From: Labyrinthula sp. Ha
Lineage: Eukaryota; Sar; Bigyra; Labyrinthulida; Labyrinthulaceae
Reading direction: 5' to 3'
Assembly (NCBI GenBank): GCA_015227615.1
Contig: JAALGZ010000012.1
Span: 1 to 64,000, forward strand
DNA length: 64,000 nucleotides
Program-made: the position numbers and the translations under genes
Notes under the pieces: model-generated
Told to the model about the DNA's origin: nothing
Databases searched by the model: none
The model's input: the letters and a program-made list of their open reading frames with translations, nothing else
In this document: piece by piece, positions 43,714 to 53,537 of the stretch
Layout of the letters: the number at the start of each line of letters is the position of its first letter
Position numbering within the stretch: position 1 is the stretch's first letter

Positions 43714-44201
43714 TGTATGTTTAATTAGTAACGTTTCAGATAACTTGGGTTATTTAACTAACTTCGTATAACATATACAGTATTTGAGTTATTGTCAACA
43801 GTATGGTTACTTGTGAAAGTTAATTGAAGACCTATAGAATAATTGTAAGTAGAATAAATATCACATATGTATTTTGGGCGATCTGAAGTAGATTTAATAG
43901 ATAATAACAACATTTTGAAAACTTCATAGATTCTTGTCTAAGACACAGTTTTCAGTAAGTGCAAAAACCCCTGAGTGTTAGCAACGCCTTGTGAGTTTAT
44001 TGTATTGATACTTAGCATAGTATCGGAGTTTGTGGCTTGAAGAGAGCCCTTACGAAGTCTGTGAATAGATCCCTTAGTAATAAGAGCGATCTAGTTGTAT
44101 CCAATAGTTACTTTGGATACGCATAGACGTGGAACGTAGTCGTTCTACTGTGGTAGCACGTTCTCATACGTCTGAACGCTCGAGGGTTTTCCGAGTGTAC
44201 A
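43714..44201 (+). repeat. 5' LTR of element 2
   Basis: 488 bp, paired with 53043-53530 at an offset of 9329. The flanking G (43713) and AA (44202-44203) are also shared with the other LTR, so the true LTR may be three bases longer; that fits the target duplication exactly. Confidence 0.95.
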
Positions 44202-44217
44202 AATTGTTATAACAATT
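44202..44217 (+). promoter_or_regulatory. Palindromic sequence in the primer-binding position, element 2
   Basis: AATTGTTATAACAATT is a perfect 16-bp palindrome directly after the LTR. Its 14-bp core is identical in element 1 while the LTRs are different. A standard TGG-starting primer-binding site is missing. Confidence 0.5.
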
Positions 44218-44223
44218 CCTCAG

Positions 44224-47067
44224 ATGGCGGGAAAGAAAAGTGATAAGGGCGCAGCGAAGCCACCTCGCAGATCAGCGAGGCAAGCTGCCGCCGCGCAGAC
44301 TCCCGCGAGGGAGGTCGTTGGAGGTAACGTTTCCAGTTCTCAAGAACGGGTTACTTCGGGTGTATCGGACCGTGAGGTCACGATCGTAGATCCGGTAACG
44401 GGTGCGCAGACGCAATCTCGGATAACTGCCGGAGCTGAGTCCAGTGCCGCATCTCAAGGAGCTGGTTCGGTCCCAGTGAGTATGCATCAAGCTACTCAAG
44501 CGACATCTGTGTCAGCACATAGCGCTCCTGTAGGAGTAAGAGCTGCGGAATCAGCTGAAACAAATATAGAAACCGTTCCAGCGGCTGATAATACTGGATC
44601 AGCAGTACAAGAAGTACAGACTACTCCGCTGCCTGCTGGCTCACAAGTTAGAGCTGGGGGCAATACCACTGTGACTCGTCATGGTGTGTCTGGGGTGACG
44701 AGCAGCGATGCTACGTCAGCGGCCATTCCTGCCCGCCCCGCGGCAAGTACTGTTCCTGCAACTGGTGGCAGAAGTTCTAGACCTGTTGAGCGGGTTGGAG
44801 CTTCAACTCAGAGTAATGTCTCTGGGGCTACTGCAGCAAGGGGACGTGATGCTGGAGTACCTCTGGGATCCTCCCAAGTGCCGGTATCTGTTACTTCTAC
44901 CCCTCCGTATTCTATGAATGCACCTTCTGCTCAATTGATGAATCCTCCGGACACGCAAGCCCTTGTGGCGGAAACTCAGGTCGAGACGAACGTTGGGTAT
45001 GGAGAGAGGGATGCTGAAGCGTATCAACCAATGGAGACTGAATCTGTTAGATCTTTAGAGATCGGAGATTTCGATGACCCGGAGGTTGAAGGTTCCATCG
45101 GTTCTGACAGGGATGGGAATCGTATTCCGGAAGTGAATGAAGGAATACGTACAGGTAGAGGCGCATCACGTCGAAGCGCACGAGCCTCAATGAACCTGAC
45201 CACCCTGGCCAGGGATAATGGTTCTGATAGATGGTATGACGCTGTTGTCAACGCAATTGACCATGGGAATATCAGTACGAACCATAGGAGCATGGAAAGA
45301 CAGCCTCTTAGTATTCGTGAGAGAAGGCACTTCGAGGGTATGACGGAAAATTGGTTGTCGCTCAATCCTGAGCAGCAAGCGATAGAATACGCCGCCGAAG
45401 TCGCCATAAATGCTAGAGCTTCTCGGAATGAAAGGCTGGCTAGACATGCTCTCTTGAAGCAGAAAACAGGTGGAAGGGAACCTTATACATTGGATCCGGT
45501 TCCTAAGGTCTGCTTGTCTACAGATGACCCACAACATCGAGGTATACTTGATGGAATGGATATGTCCATCTTTGACAATTGCCCGGTCATGAGTGACGCA
45601 ATGGATAGAGCCTATCCTATTATCAAAATGAATTATGTTAATTCACAGGATAGTGCGGAGTTCATGGCGATAATGAGTAACTCCATGTACAAGTTGAATG
45701 AGAAGTTTAAGGACTTGGCTAGGACGACGGATGTGTTGTTTGCGGAGAATAAAACCTTGAGGACATTAGTTATGAAATTGTCTTCAAGCTCTTCAGGCAA
45801 TACGTCTAATAGTAGGCCAAGGTACCCTAAACCCCAACTGTTGACGGCGGAGACTATGTCCATAGAGACCATCAACCAGTTCCTTCATGTTTCGGAAGCG
45901 GCTGAAAAGATGGATCCTATGTTTAAGCCTGAACTTTACGTGGATAGGAACCTTTTGGATGACCTGTGTCCAACTGGAGAGTTTACTCAGATCCTAATGG
46001 TATTAAGGGAGCGTAGAGATAGGCTACTTGCTGAAACTACGGATATACCGATGAGTGCTCTGGAGAAGTTGAAGTGGCCTAACAGTGGTACTTCGTTACA
46101 AAACTTCACAAAGTTTTTCCAGAGTATTCGAAAGGTCATCAAAGAGCAATACGTTATGCGTATTGATAACCATGAAAAGGCTAATCTCTTTGAGATGATC
46201 GTGAAGAAATGCCCTAAGGAGATGCAGATGACTAGGGAAATCATAGCTAATAAAATTTCGGCGAATGTGAACCCTTTGTCTACGCTACATGCTCTCCATA
46301 AAGCCCTTGAAGCTCAGCAACAAGCGGCCATTGATAGGGGCGAGAAGGCACAATATGGGCCTGATTATTTGCCGACAAGTGCGAACGCGTTAGCTGTGGG
46401 GAGCGGACCCCCTGAAACTAAATCGGAAAGGCGCAAGAAAAGGAAAGCACTTGCTATGCAAAGGCAGGCGCAGCTAATGCAGGGACAGGGGAATACTAAC
46501 TATATGGCAACGATCCAGTGCTATCGCTGTAAAGAGTATGGCCATTATTCCCGGAACTGTCCTAGGTTGGCTGATGTACCTCGCAAGAGAGCAATTTTGC
46601 TAAACCAGAAACCCAGGGCGAAACGGGAAGTCCTCAGTGACGACTCGAGTGATGTGCAATACATCGCCACCAAGAAACCGCCTATGGTCAGGACTTTCAT
46701 TGCTAAGTCGGTGAGTCCTAGACCCTGTGAAGGCATGCAGGTGTTCAACCATGAGTTCAAGGAATTCAAAGACGCGATGATGGACTCAGGGGCGGATGCC
46801 GTAGTAGCATCTTATGGCAAACACGGAAGTTTTTGCAAAGATGTGAAGGATGCTGAAGGGCAGGTAACCTCCGCCAACGGGACGATCAGTCCTGTTGTCA
46901 AGGTTGGACGTATTGACCTCAACGTCTTTAAAAATGGTAAATTGAGGCGGAAAGTACATGGCCAACGTGTACTATTAGTGGCTGGGGACTGGGATTATTT
47001 CCTAATCGGGAAGCCAGCACTAAGAATGATGCATTTGTTACCCGAGCAAAATATGGAGCTCGGGTAG
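44224..47067 (+). CDS. Gag-protease of element 2
   Basis: 947 residues, intact, starting seven bases after the palindrome. The first about 260 residues are low-complexity Ala/Ser/Thr/Val-rich, followed by a charged capsid-like region. A CCHC zinc knuckle CYRCKEYGHYSRNC lies at 766-779, after a basic KSERRKKRK stretch. An aspartic protease follows with MDSGAD (catalytic Asp 854) and LIGKPALRMMHLLPEQNMELG at the end, the usual C-terminal protease helix region. The TAG at 47065-47067 matches the stop of element 1 and separates it from Pol in the same frame. Confidence 0.92.
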   Translation: MAGKKSDKGAAKPPRRSARQAAAAQTPAREVVGGNVSSSQERVTSGVSDREVTIVDPVTGAQTQSRITAGAESSAASQGAGSVPVSMHQATQATSVSAHSAPVGVRAAESAETNIETVPAADNTGSAVQEVQTTPLPAGSQVRAGGNTTVTRHGVSGVTSSDATSAAIPARPAASTVPATGGRSSRPVERVGASTQSNVSGATAARGRDAGVPLGSSQVPVSVTSTPPYSMNAPSAQLMNPPDTQALVAETQVETNVGYGERDAEAYQPMETESVRSLEIGDFDDPEVEGSIGSDRDGNRIPEVNEGIRTGRGASRRSARASMNLTTLARDNGSDRWYDAVVNAIDHGNISTNHRSMERQPLSIRERRHFEGMTENWLSLNPEQQAIEYAAEVAINARASRNERLARHALLKQKTGGREPYTLDPVPKVCLSTDDPQHRGILDGMDMSIFDNCPVMSDAMDRAYPIIKMNYVNSQDSAEFMAIMSNSMYKLNEKFKDLARTTDVLFAENKTLRTLVMKLSSSSSGNTSNSRPRYPKPQLLTAETMSIETINQFLHVSEAAEKMDPMFKPELYVDRNLLDDLCPTGEFTQILMVLRERRDRLLAETTDIPMSALEKLKWPNSGTSLQNFTKFFQSIRKVIKEQYVMRIDNHEKANLFEMIVKKCPKEMQMTREIIANKISANVNPLSTLHALHKALEAQQQAAIDRGEKAQYGPDYLPTSANALAVGSGPPETKSERRKKRKALAMQRQAQLMQGQGNTNYMATIQCYRCKEYGHYSRNCPRLADVPRKRAILLNQKPRAKREVLSDDSSDVQYIATKKPPMVRTFIAKSVSPRPCEGMQVFNHEFKEFKDAMMDSGADAVVASYGKHGSFCKDVKDAEGQVTSANGTISPVVKVGRIDLNVFKNGKLRRKVHGQRVLLVAGDWDYFLIGKPALRMMHLLPEQNMELG

Positions 47068-47095
47068 GAAAGCGGCAGCCAGGTTAGCCACCTGG
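47065..47095 (+). promoter_or_regulatory. Conserved gag-pol UAG with stem-loop, element 2
   Basis: After the TAG, CCAGGT (47079-47084) pairs perfectly with ACCTGG (47090-47095) around a five-base loop, starting 11 bases after the stop. Position of stop and hairpin are conserved in element 1, and Pol continues in the same frame, which fits stop-codon readthrough. Confidence 0.5.
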
Positions 47096-49689
47096 TGGGC
47101 CAGGTAAATTCGGGATCTAGTTTTCTATGTTATAAATATATAAATAATGTAAATTGGCTAAGTAGAAAACTAGGGTCTTCGGTTTGGCCCAACGTAGTTA
47201 TGTTAATTGTAGATGTAATTAAAGTTAACAGTGTATTTCAATATATGAGTTTTCACCAATACGAGTTATTGGAGTACATCCGCGTTTTACGTTGGGGCAG
47301 GGGTGGATCGTCCTTAAAGATCCGTAGATATTACCTTTTTGGTAAGAATATTGACCAGAGTAAGGTCGTTAGACAAAAGCAGAAAAATGTTCTGCTTGTG
47401 AAAGGTGGTCTACCTGAGGAACTTGATCGGGTGATACAGATGCTTTCGCTTCTGCAGGGCGGAAGTGTCAACGTATTTCCCAAGATCAAGGTTCGAGAGG
47501 ATGGACAACTTTTTCGTGGAGAGCAAAAGACCATGGTTGTGGTGGGTCAGCTGATCACTGACGAACAACATAGTCTTATCAACAACCTGCAAAGGGACGC
47601 CTTAGCGGGTGATAGCAGGTGGCTATCGTCCTACCACGAACATGTGGTGGTAGGGGACTCCTTCGCACACTACCTTGCTGAGGTCAGGCAGGCAGTGGAA
47701 GCCCAGAGAGTGGGGCTGACGAAGGTGGAAGTCCCCGGGATGTTGTGGGTACGCAACACCGAGACTAGTGTTGACTTAGTTGAGAGAATAAACACCGGTG
47801 ATACCTCCGGTATCGACTTTGGAGAGGTCATCCGATTGAAAAGGCATGTGGAAGACATCGCCGATGATGACTTGGGTGATATATTGTTGCCCGATGTGGA
47901 TGAAGAAGTTGACCCAGTCTCTGAGGAGATAGAGATAGGGGAGGCTATATCATCTATGATCTCTAAGGCAACGGATGCCTCGATGGAGATGAGGAAGAAG
48001 TTAAAAGCTTTATGCTTGGAGTACTGGGATGTGTTCGCGACGGACCATTCGCAGACCCGCATAAGTGAGCTAGAGCCTATGCCCGTGTTCCCGTTGGAGA
48101 ATTACGAGTTCAAGTACCCCAGAGCTAGGCCGACATCTGCTGAAAAGAGCAGATTTATAAAGGAAAAACTTATGAGTATGGAGAAAAGGAAGCTCTTGAA
48201 ACTAGTGCCGGCTGCGGAATTCGGTTCCGTAGTCTTTGCCGTTCCTAAGAAAGGAAACAAACTTAGGATGGTAGTTGATTTAGTCGACGTGAATAAAATT
48301 TTGCGTCGCGATGTTAATCAGCTACCCTTTTTGGAAAAGAGTTTCGAAAATCTCGCTCAAAGCAAGTTTTATGCTTCATTCGATGTGGTGTCAGGGTTTG
48401 ACCAGCTCGGCATCACCGAAGAAGCGAAGAAGTACTTCAATATAGTGTCCGAACATGGGACCTATCAGTTGAACTTCGCACCCATGGGATACCACTCGAC
48501 CCCCGTGTTCTTTCATCAGCAGATGGTGAAGCATGTGGTGGGCAGAAAAGTCGAGGGTAGACATGGTCATGGCATCATCCAATGGATTGATGATAGCCTG
48601 ATTTATGCAGATACCTTTGGTAACTTTATCAAAGTGTTGAAAGGATTGTTTGAGAACCTTAGGAAGGTTAAAGTGAGGATCAGTCCTCAGAAATCCACCA
48701 TATTCTCGACCAAAATTAGTTATTGCGGAAGAGAGGTAGAAGGGGGAAAATGGAACTTTAACAAGGAGTATTATGAGAAAATACTCGAGGTTCCGAGGCC
48801 GGAGTTTGTGTATCAACTCGCGGCGATACTTCATCTTGCACAATGGCTGTCGTTGGCCATACCGAAGCTCGGGGAGCTTAGGGGTAGGGTTATGGCTAAG
48901 TACCCACAAATGAAGGGGAAGAAGTCTGACCTGAAACGTAGGAATGAACGTATCGAGTGGTCGGACGAGTTGTCTGACGACTTCGAGGAGTTCAAGAGGA
49001 TCTTGTCTATAGCGGCAAAACAGAAGCTGCAGACTTATGATCGTGACCAGGATCTCTTACTGGTGACAGATGCTAGTAAGGAGTATCATAGTGCAATAGT
49101 ATTTTAAGCTGGGTCATCTGAGAGGAGTAAGTCATTGTTGAAAAAGACAATGTTTCCTATGATGTTTTTCTCTGGCAAGTTTGCCGAAGATCAACAGAGA
49201 TGGGACATCGTTCATAAGGAACTTTACCCGATTGTGAAGACGTTCAGTCGCCTTTCGTATTTATTGCCATATCATCCAACGCCAATACAGGTGTACACGG
49301 ATCATATGAACCTCAGAGCCATAATTAAGGGTGGATCCAGGATTAACCATGGACACCTTAATAGGCTACAAAGGTGGGTGCTGACTTTGCAGTAGGCTCG
49401 GGTTGAACTTTACCACGTAGATGGTGAAAGTAACATCTTCGCCGATATGCTGTCAAGGTGGGCAGCCCGGGTCGAAGAAAAGGACCGAGAGATTAGAGCC
49501 GCTAGGGCTTTGGTTAGGGATCCACCTCCGGAATCCTTGGACACAGGGGAGCGTAACTTCTACAGAAAGATGTTCGTATCGCCTACCAACCAGGAGCTTG
49601 AACAGCTGAGGGAAATGGTTCCTGAAGCACCCGATGATATCGAGGTTAAGTCGATGCTTCGCCAAGATAGCTTCGATGCTTGGCCAAGA
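47068..49689 (+). pseudogene. Pol of element 2: RT and RNase H (broken)
   Basis: Same frame as Gag. RT motifs: RMVVDLVDVN (near 48267), FDVVSGFDQLGI, and catalytic WIDDSLIYAD with the Asp pair at 48589-48594. RNase H motifs LVTDAS and VYTDHMNL follow. TAA at 49105-49107 and TAG at 49393-49395 interrupt RNase H where element 1 has glutamine-like codons (one-base changes from CAA and CAG). The region between the Gag stop and about 47750 is less conserved. The frame is lost at a 22-bp tandem duplication. Confidence 0.9.
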
Positions 49690-49694
49690 TAGCT
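49651..49694 (+). repeat. 22-bp tandem duplication shifting the Pol frame
   Basis: TCGATGCTTCGCCAAGATAG and its next copy (49651-49672, 49673-49694) differ at one base. The extra 22 bases move the frame by one. Coding before it continues in the other frame after it. Confidence 0.85.
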
Positions 49695-51601
49695 TCGATA
49701 CTTGGTATCTCGACGATGACGTCAAGTATGAAACTCGTCAAGATGGGGGCCTGACATTCGCAAGGAAGCCTAGAGAAAAGGTTCGAGAGGAGTTTCTTCT
49801 CAAGGATGTCGATGAGTCAGCAGTGACCTTCGATGATATCCTTGATTGGGTAACAGAACAAGCCGAGTACGAGGAGTCTTCGGGTCCAACGATCGAAGAT
49901 CTTGGTACTGCAACCGAAGATGACGAAATACTCAGGGTCACGGTGAACGCTGTCAGAATGAACCCGAATAAGCAAAGGGAGAAAAGAACGTATGAACAGA
50001 TGAGAGCCTTCGATAAGGATCGAGTCTCAGCGTTCAACCCATATTATGAGGGTTCGTGGAAGCGCATCTCTGAGGCCGAACTGCTTGATGATCAGAAAGC
50101 TTAAGGACTTGGCGATGGCATCAAGCTGGCAAGAGCCGGCGACAAGGTTGTGATACCTGAAACTCTTTTTGAGAGACAGGTGGTTCATATTCACCTTGCG
50201 GGTCACCATGGACCGATGAGTGCCTGTGTAGCGGAAGCTTCAAAATATGCATGGATCATCCCTAAGACATATGGTGAAGGGGCAACTTTACAGAGCCTCT
50301 TTCAGGATCTTAAAGTGAATTGCGCTCACTGTCGAAAGGGACCTTCGTTATTGAAGACTGCATTAAGCATAGTCACTGAGGCTAGGGCACCAAGAGAAGT
50401 GCTAGTGTCCGACTACTTGTATGTTAATCCGAAGGGGTACATACTCGTATTAACAGATGCTTTCTCGAGGTTCACCTATTTAAAATACGCACCTAAGGCT
50501 GACGCCGAGACAGTGGTATCTGCCTTAGAAGATTTCAACAGTAATTGGAAGTTAGAATCGAACTTCACCCTTGTGACAGATCGAGGATCTCACTTCGCTA
50601 ACCAAGTGTTGGAAAAATTGAGCAAAGCTCTTGGTTTCACCCACAACTTCGCGGTGAGTTACGCGAGTTGGACGAACGGTGAAATTGAGGTGGTACACAA
50701 AAAAGTACTTGACTTTTTGAAGGCCCTTGTATCGGAGAGAAGATATCAATGGGATGAATGGCCTTTAGTACTGGGCACTATACAGGCGGCAATGAACGAT
50801 CTACCTGTCATGTCTAGGAAGCTTCCAGGGGAGAGTAAGGCGCCTTGTGCAAACCAACTTTTCCTGTTCATAAATCCTGAGAAGGATTATATTGAAGCTG
50901 CTGCTTTTCCGAGGTTGATCTCGAGAAAGGTAGGTGGGGAAGTGAAGGTAATAGATACTGATGTGGATACCTTGTTTAAGTTGTCGAAGAATTTTCGAGA
51001 TCAACTCGATGAGTATCAGGGTCGGGTTGCTGACTATGTGTCTCTGATGAAGTCTAAAAGGAATGCCTACTGGAATAAAAGGAGGAAGCGTTTTGATAAG
51101 GCTTTACTCCAATACCAGGTAGGTGAATGGTGTCTCATTAGCACTGCTAAGACGCCGAGGGAGACTAACAAGATTAAGCTTGAGTGGTCTGGCCCTGTAT
51201 TGATACAGGAGGTGCTTAGCAATAATGTGTACCGGGTGCGACTCTTGAACGGTATGACCTTAACGGTTCATGCTTCAAGGTTGTATTTTTACGAGCCCTC
51301 AGGGTACGTGCCGGATGACGCATTGAGAAAAATCTTTATCAATAATTGGGGTGAGCTTGAAGTGGGGAGATTCCATGGATTGCGATACTCTAATGGAGAA
51401 TGGTGGTTACATGTCCATTGGAAAGGGTTCGAATCTCGAGATGATACTTGGGAACCTCTCAGATCTATGTATAGAGATGTCAAATCACTTGTTATAAAAT
51501 ACTTAGAGAATCAGAGGAAGCCTGTAAGGGATAAAAGAAACTCGAAGAGGGCTATGGCCTGGATCGAGAGACATATCCTAGGCGATATCAATGTTAGATA
51601 G
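49695..51601 (+). pseudogene. Pol of element 2: integrase and chromodomain
   Basis: A TAA at 50102-50104 interrupts the linker; from 50150 the frame is open to TAG 51599-51601. Counting from 50150, integrase has an HHCC finger (His15/His19, Cys58/Cys61), catalytic Asp88, Asp144 and Glu180 with the typical 35-residue spacing between the last two, and the SYASWTNGEIEVVHKK motif. A chromodomain follows at about 402-452 (WLHVHWKGFESRDDTWEP), which in chromoviruses directs integration by binding modified histones. The closing TAG stands where element 1 has TGG. Confidence 0.92.
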
Positions 51602-53026
51602 GTGGGTAAAATGAGGCCCAATCTGAGATCGCATCTCCTAGTTGAAGGTAACTGGTGGGAGGAACGAGAGGCTGTTCCTTTCTACGTAAAGAATTGGTCT
51701 GAGTTGGACAAATTTGTTATGAGATGTCTCGTAAAATGCTTCGGTATGGGCGACTTTGAGTCGTTTACAAAGTTCATGCCGCATAAATCGAAAGCAATGA
51801 TGTACTCATACATTCAGAGAACTATGGGAATCATGAGCTTGGCTGGATTTAATGGTAGAAAAATTGATATAGCCTCGGAAGATCGAAAGCAGGAATATAA
51901 TTTTCCAGTGGAGAATATTCTGTGTTCGTGGAAGTATGATTCTTTTGAGACGGCGAAATCATTGATGAGCTTCGTGATACCGGAGGGTGCAGGAAAAGCG
52001 TTCTGCAGACAAGTAGAAAGAATGCAATCAAAAACGAGACAGGATGTGTCTAAGGTGAGAGACTGCTTGCAAGAATTGACTGAAGTAAAAGGTTTATGGC
52101 TGGAAATCTCAAAGTATGTATTCGAGGGGTTATCGTTTGCAAGTAACCCTGAAGGATATATTTGGGATGACCGTAGAACCGTAACTTTGGTTGAAACGGT
52201 AGAAAACGTTCAAATAAGTAGTGAGAGTATAGAGACTAGCTCTGACTTAAGGATATTTATGCAAGTAGATAATATAGGTAACTTCACTTTGACTAAACTG
52301 TATGGCAATATATTTGACCTGTCGGGTGAGTCATGGCCTTTTTCGGTAAAGGTCTGCATATTCCCCAGAGAGAGAACTTGGTATTTTGCTGGTATTTATG
52401 AAGGAGATACCGTTGCTTCATGGCCAGGTGATGAGATAGATCTTCTCCTCGTCGATCCACCATGGGCCACTGGAACCTTTAATCCTGTGAGAGGGATCCG
52501 AACTCGATATCCTAAATGCAAAGATTCTGAGGTCCTCGATATACCTTTTGAGAACATGAAGCCGGCATTCATTGCTATCTGGGTTATCGAAAGGAATCTA
52601 GGCAGAACCTTACAACATTTTGACAAGCACCAGTACGACTTAGTTAATATAGTTGACTGGATTAAATGTACCAAGTCAGGGATCTTGCGTACATCTTTGG
52701 GTTATTACTTTCAACACTCGGCAGAAATGCTGCTAGTGTTTGTGTCTAGAACTAAGAAAGAGAAGGTTCTTGATGAGACTCATAAGCTGAGAGAAACGGA
52801 GCTATTGTGGGCTGATCGGTTAGAAAATGGTGTGAAGCCTTTGAAGGCTTATGAATATTTTGAGCCAGTATTTGGAAGGAACACCCTTAAGGTTGAGCTT
52901 TTCGCAAGGTGCTGCAACTTGCGAAAAGACTGGGTTCAATTGGGATTCGAAGTCGATCCTCGATCAAGTGGGGTTGCCTTTGGTTGTGGTATGTCGACGA
53001 ATGGAAAAGAGGTACACCTCTTTTAA
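51602..53026 (+). CDS. Myb/SANT-like plus MT-A70 adenine methyltransferase domain of element 2
   Basis: 474 codons in frame with Pol directly after TAG 51599-51601; the first ATG is at 51611. A Myb/SANT-like segment spans residues about 31-78 (NWSELDKFVMRCLVKCFGMG). An MT-A70 domain spans about 272-455: LLLVDPPW (catalytic DPPW 285-288), FIAIWVIERNLG, VNIVDWIKCTKSGILRTSLG, GYYFQHSAEMLLVFV and VELFARCCNLRKDWVQLG, matching the METTL3/METTL14/METTL4 pattern in order. The family transfers methyl groups from SAM to N6 of adenine in RNA or DNA; the substrate here is unknown. It ends 16 bp before the 3' LTR. The homologous module in element 1 shows it belongs to the lineage. Confidence 0.9.
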   Translation: MGKMRPNLRSHLLVEGNWWEEREAVPFYVKNWSELDKFVMRCLVKCFGMGDFESFTKFMPHKSKAMMYSYIQRTMGIMSLAGFNGRKIDIASEDRKQEYNFPVENILCSWKYDSFETAKSLMSFVIPEGAGKAFCRQVERMQSKTRQDVSKVRDCLQELTEVKGLWLEISKYVFEGLSFASNPEGYIWDDRRTVTLVETVENVQISSESIETSSDLRIFMQVDNIGNFTLTKLYGNIFDLSGESWPFSVKVCIFPRERTWYFAGIYEGDTVASWPGDEIDLLLVDPPWATGTFNPVRGIRTRYPKCKDSEVLDIPFENMKPAFIAIWVIERNLGRTLQHFDKHQYDLVNIVDWIKCTKSGILRTSLGYYFQHSAEMLLVFVSRTKKEKVLDETHKLRETELLWADRLENGVKPLKAYEYFEPVFGRNTLKVELFARCCNLRKDWVQLGFEVDPRSSGVAFGCGMSTNGKEVHLF

Positions 53027-53028
53027 GA

Positions 53029-53042
53029 TGAGAAGGGGGATG
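53029..53042 (+). other. Polypurine tract of element 2
   Basis: GAGAAGGGGGA directly precedes the 3' LTR and starts within a few bases of the methyltransferase stop codon. Confidence 0.8.
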
Positions 53043-53530
53043 TGTATGTTTAATTAGTAACGTTTCAGATAACTTGGGTTATTTAACTAACTTCGTATAA
53101 CATATACAGTATTTGAGTTATTGTCAACAGTATGGTTACTTGTGAAAGTTAATTGAAGACCTATAGAATAATTGTAAGTAGAATAAATATCACATATGTA
53201 TTTTGGGCGATCTGAAGTAGATTTAATAGATAATACCAACATTTTGAAAACTTCATAGATTCTTGTCTAAGACACAGTTTTCAGTAAGTGCAAAAACCCC
53301 TGAGTGTTAACAACGCCTTGTGAGTTTATTGTATTGATACTTAGCATAGTATCGGAGTTTGTGGCTTGAAGAGAGCCCTTACGAAGTCTGTGAATAGATC
53401 CCTTAGTAATAAGAGCGATCTAGTTGTATCCAATAGTTACTTTGGATACGCATAGACGTGGAACGTAGTCGTTCTACTGTGGTAGCACGTTCTCATACGT
53501 CTGAACGCTCGAGGGTTTTCCGAGTGTACA
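53043..53530 (+). repeat. 3' LTR of element 2
   Basis: 488 bp with two differences seen from the 5' LTR (near 53238 and 53309). It is followed by AA and the right CCCTT target duplication. Confidence 0.95.
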
Positions 53531-53537
53531 AACCCTT

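Larger units (their letters stand above)
43713..53532 (+). mobile_element. Ty3/gypsy element 2 with chromodomain and MT-A70 module
   Basis: About 9.8 kb, flanked by CCCTT direct repeats at 43708-43712 and 53533-53537. LTRs are 488 bp (TGTATG...TACA) and differ at only two positions seen, so insertion is fairly recent. All coding domains (Gag, protease, RT, RNase H, integrase, chromodomain, Myb/SANT-like, MT-A70) lie in one reading frame once a 22-bp duplication is allowed for. Three nonsense codons in Pol, a 22-bp frameshifting duplication and one stop before the Myb domain make this copy defective. It is richer in G and C than the flanking DNA. Confidence 0.95.

Noticed and set aside
51425-51440. 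GGTTCGAATC resembling a tRNA B box
   Set aside because: It lies inside chromodomain coding sequence and no acceptor stem or A box is placed correctly.
44224-53026. In-frame TAA/TAG in the elements as evidence for a reassigned code (stop = Gln)
   Set aside because: Host MDR paralogues all end at the same residue with TAA or TAG, several element stops replace Trp, and GRDP and MDR pseudogenes are broken by the same codons; a standard code with decay fits better.
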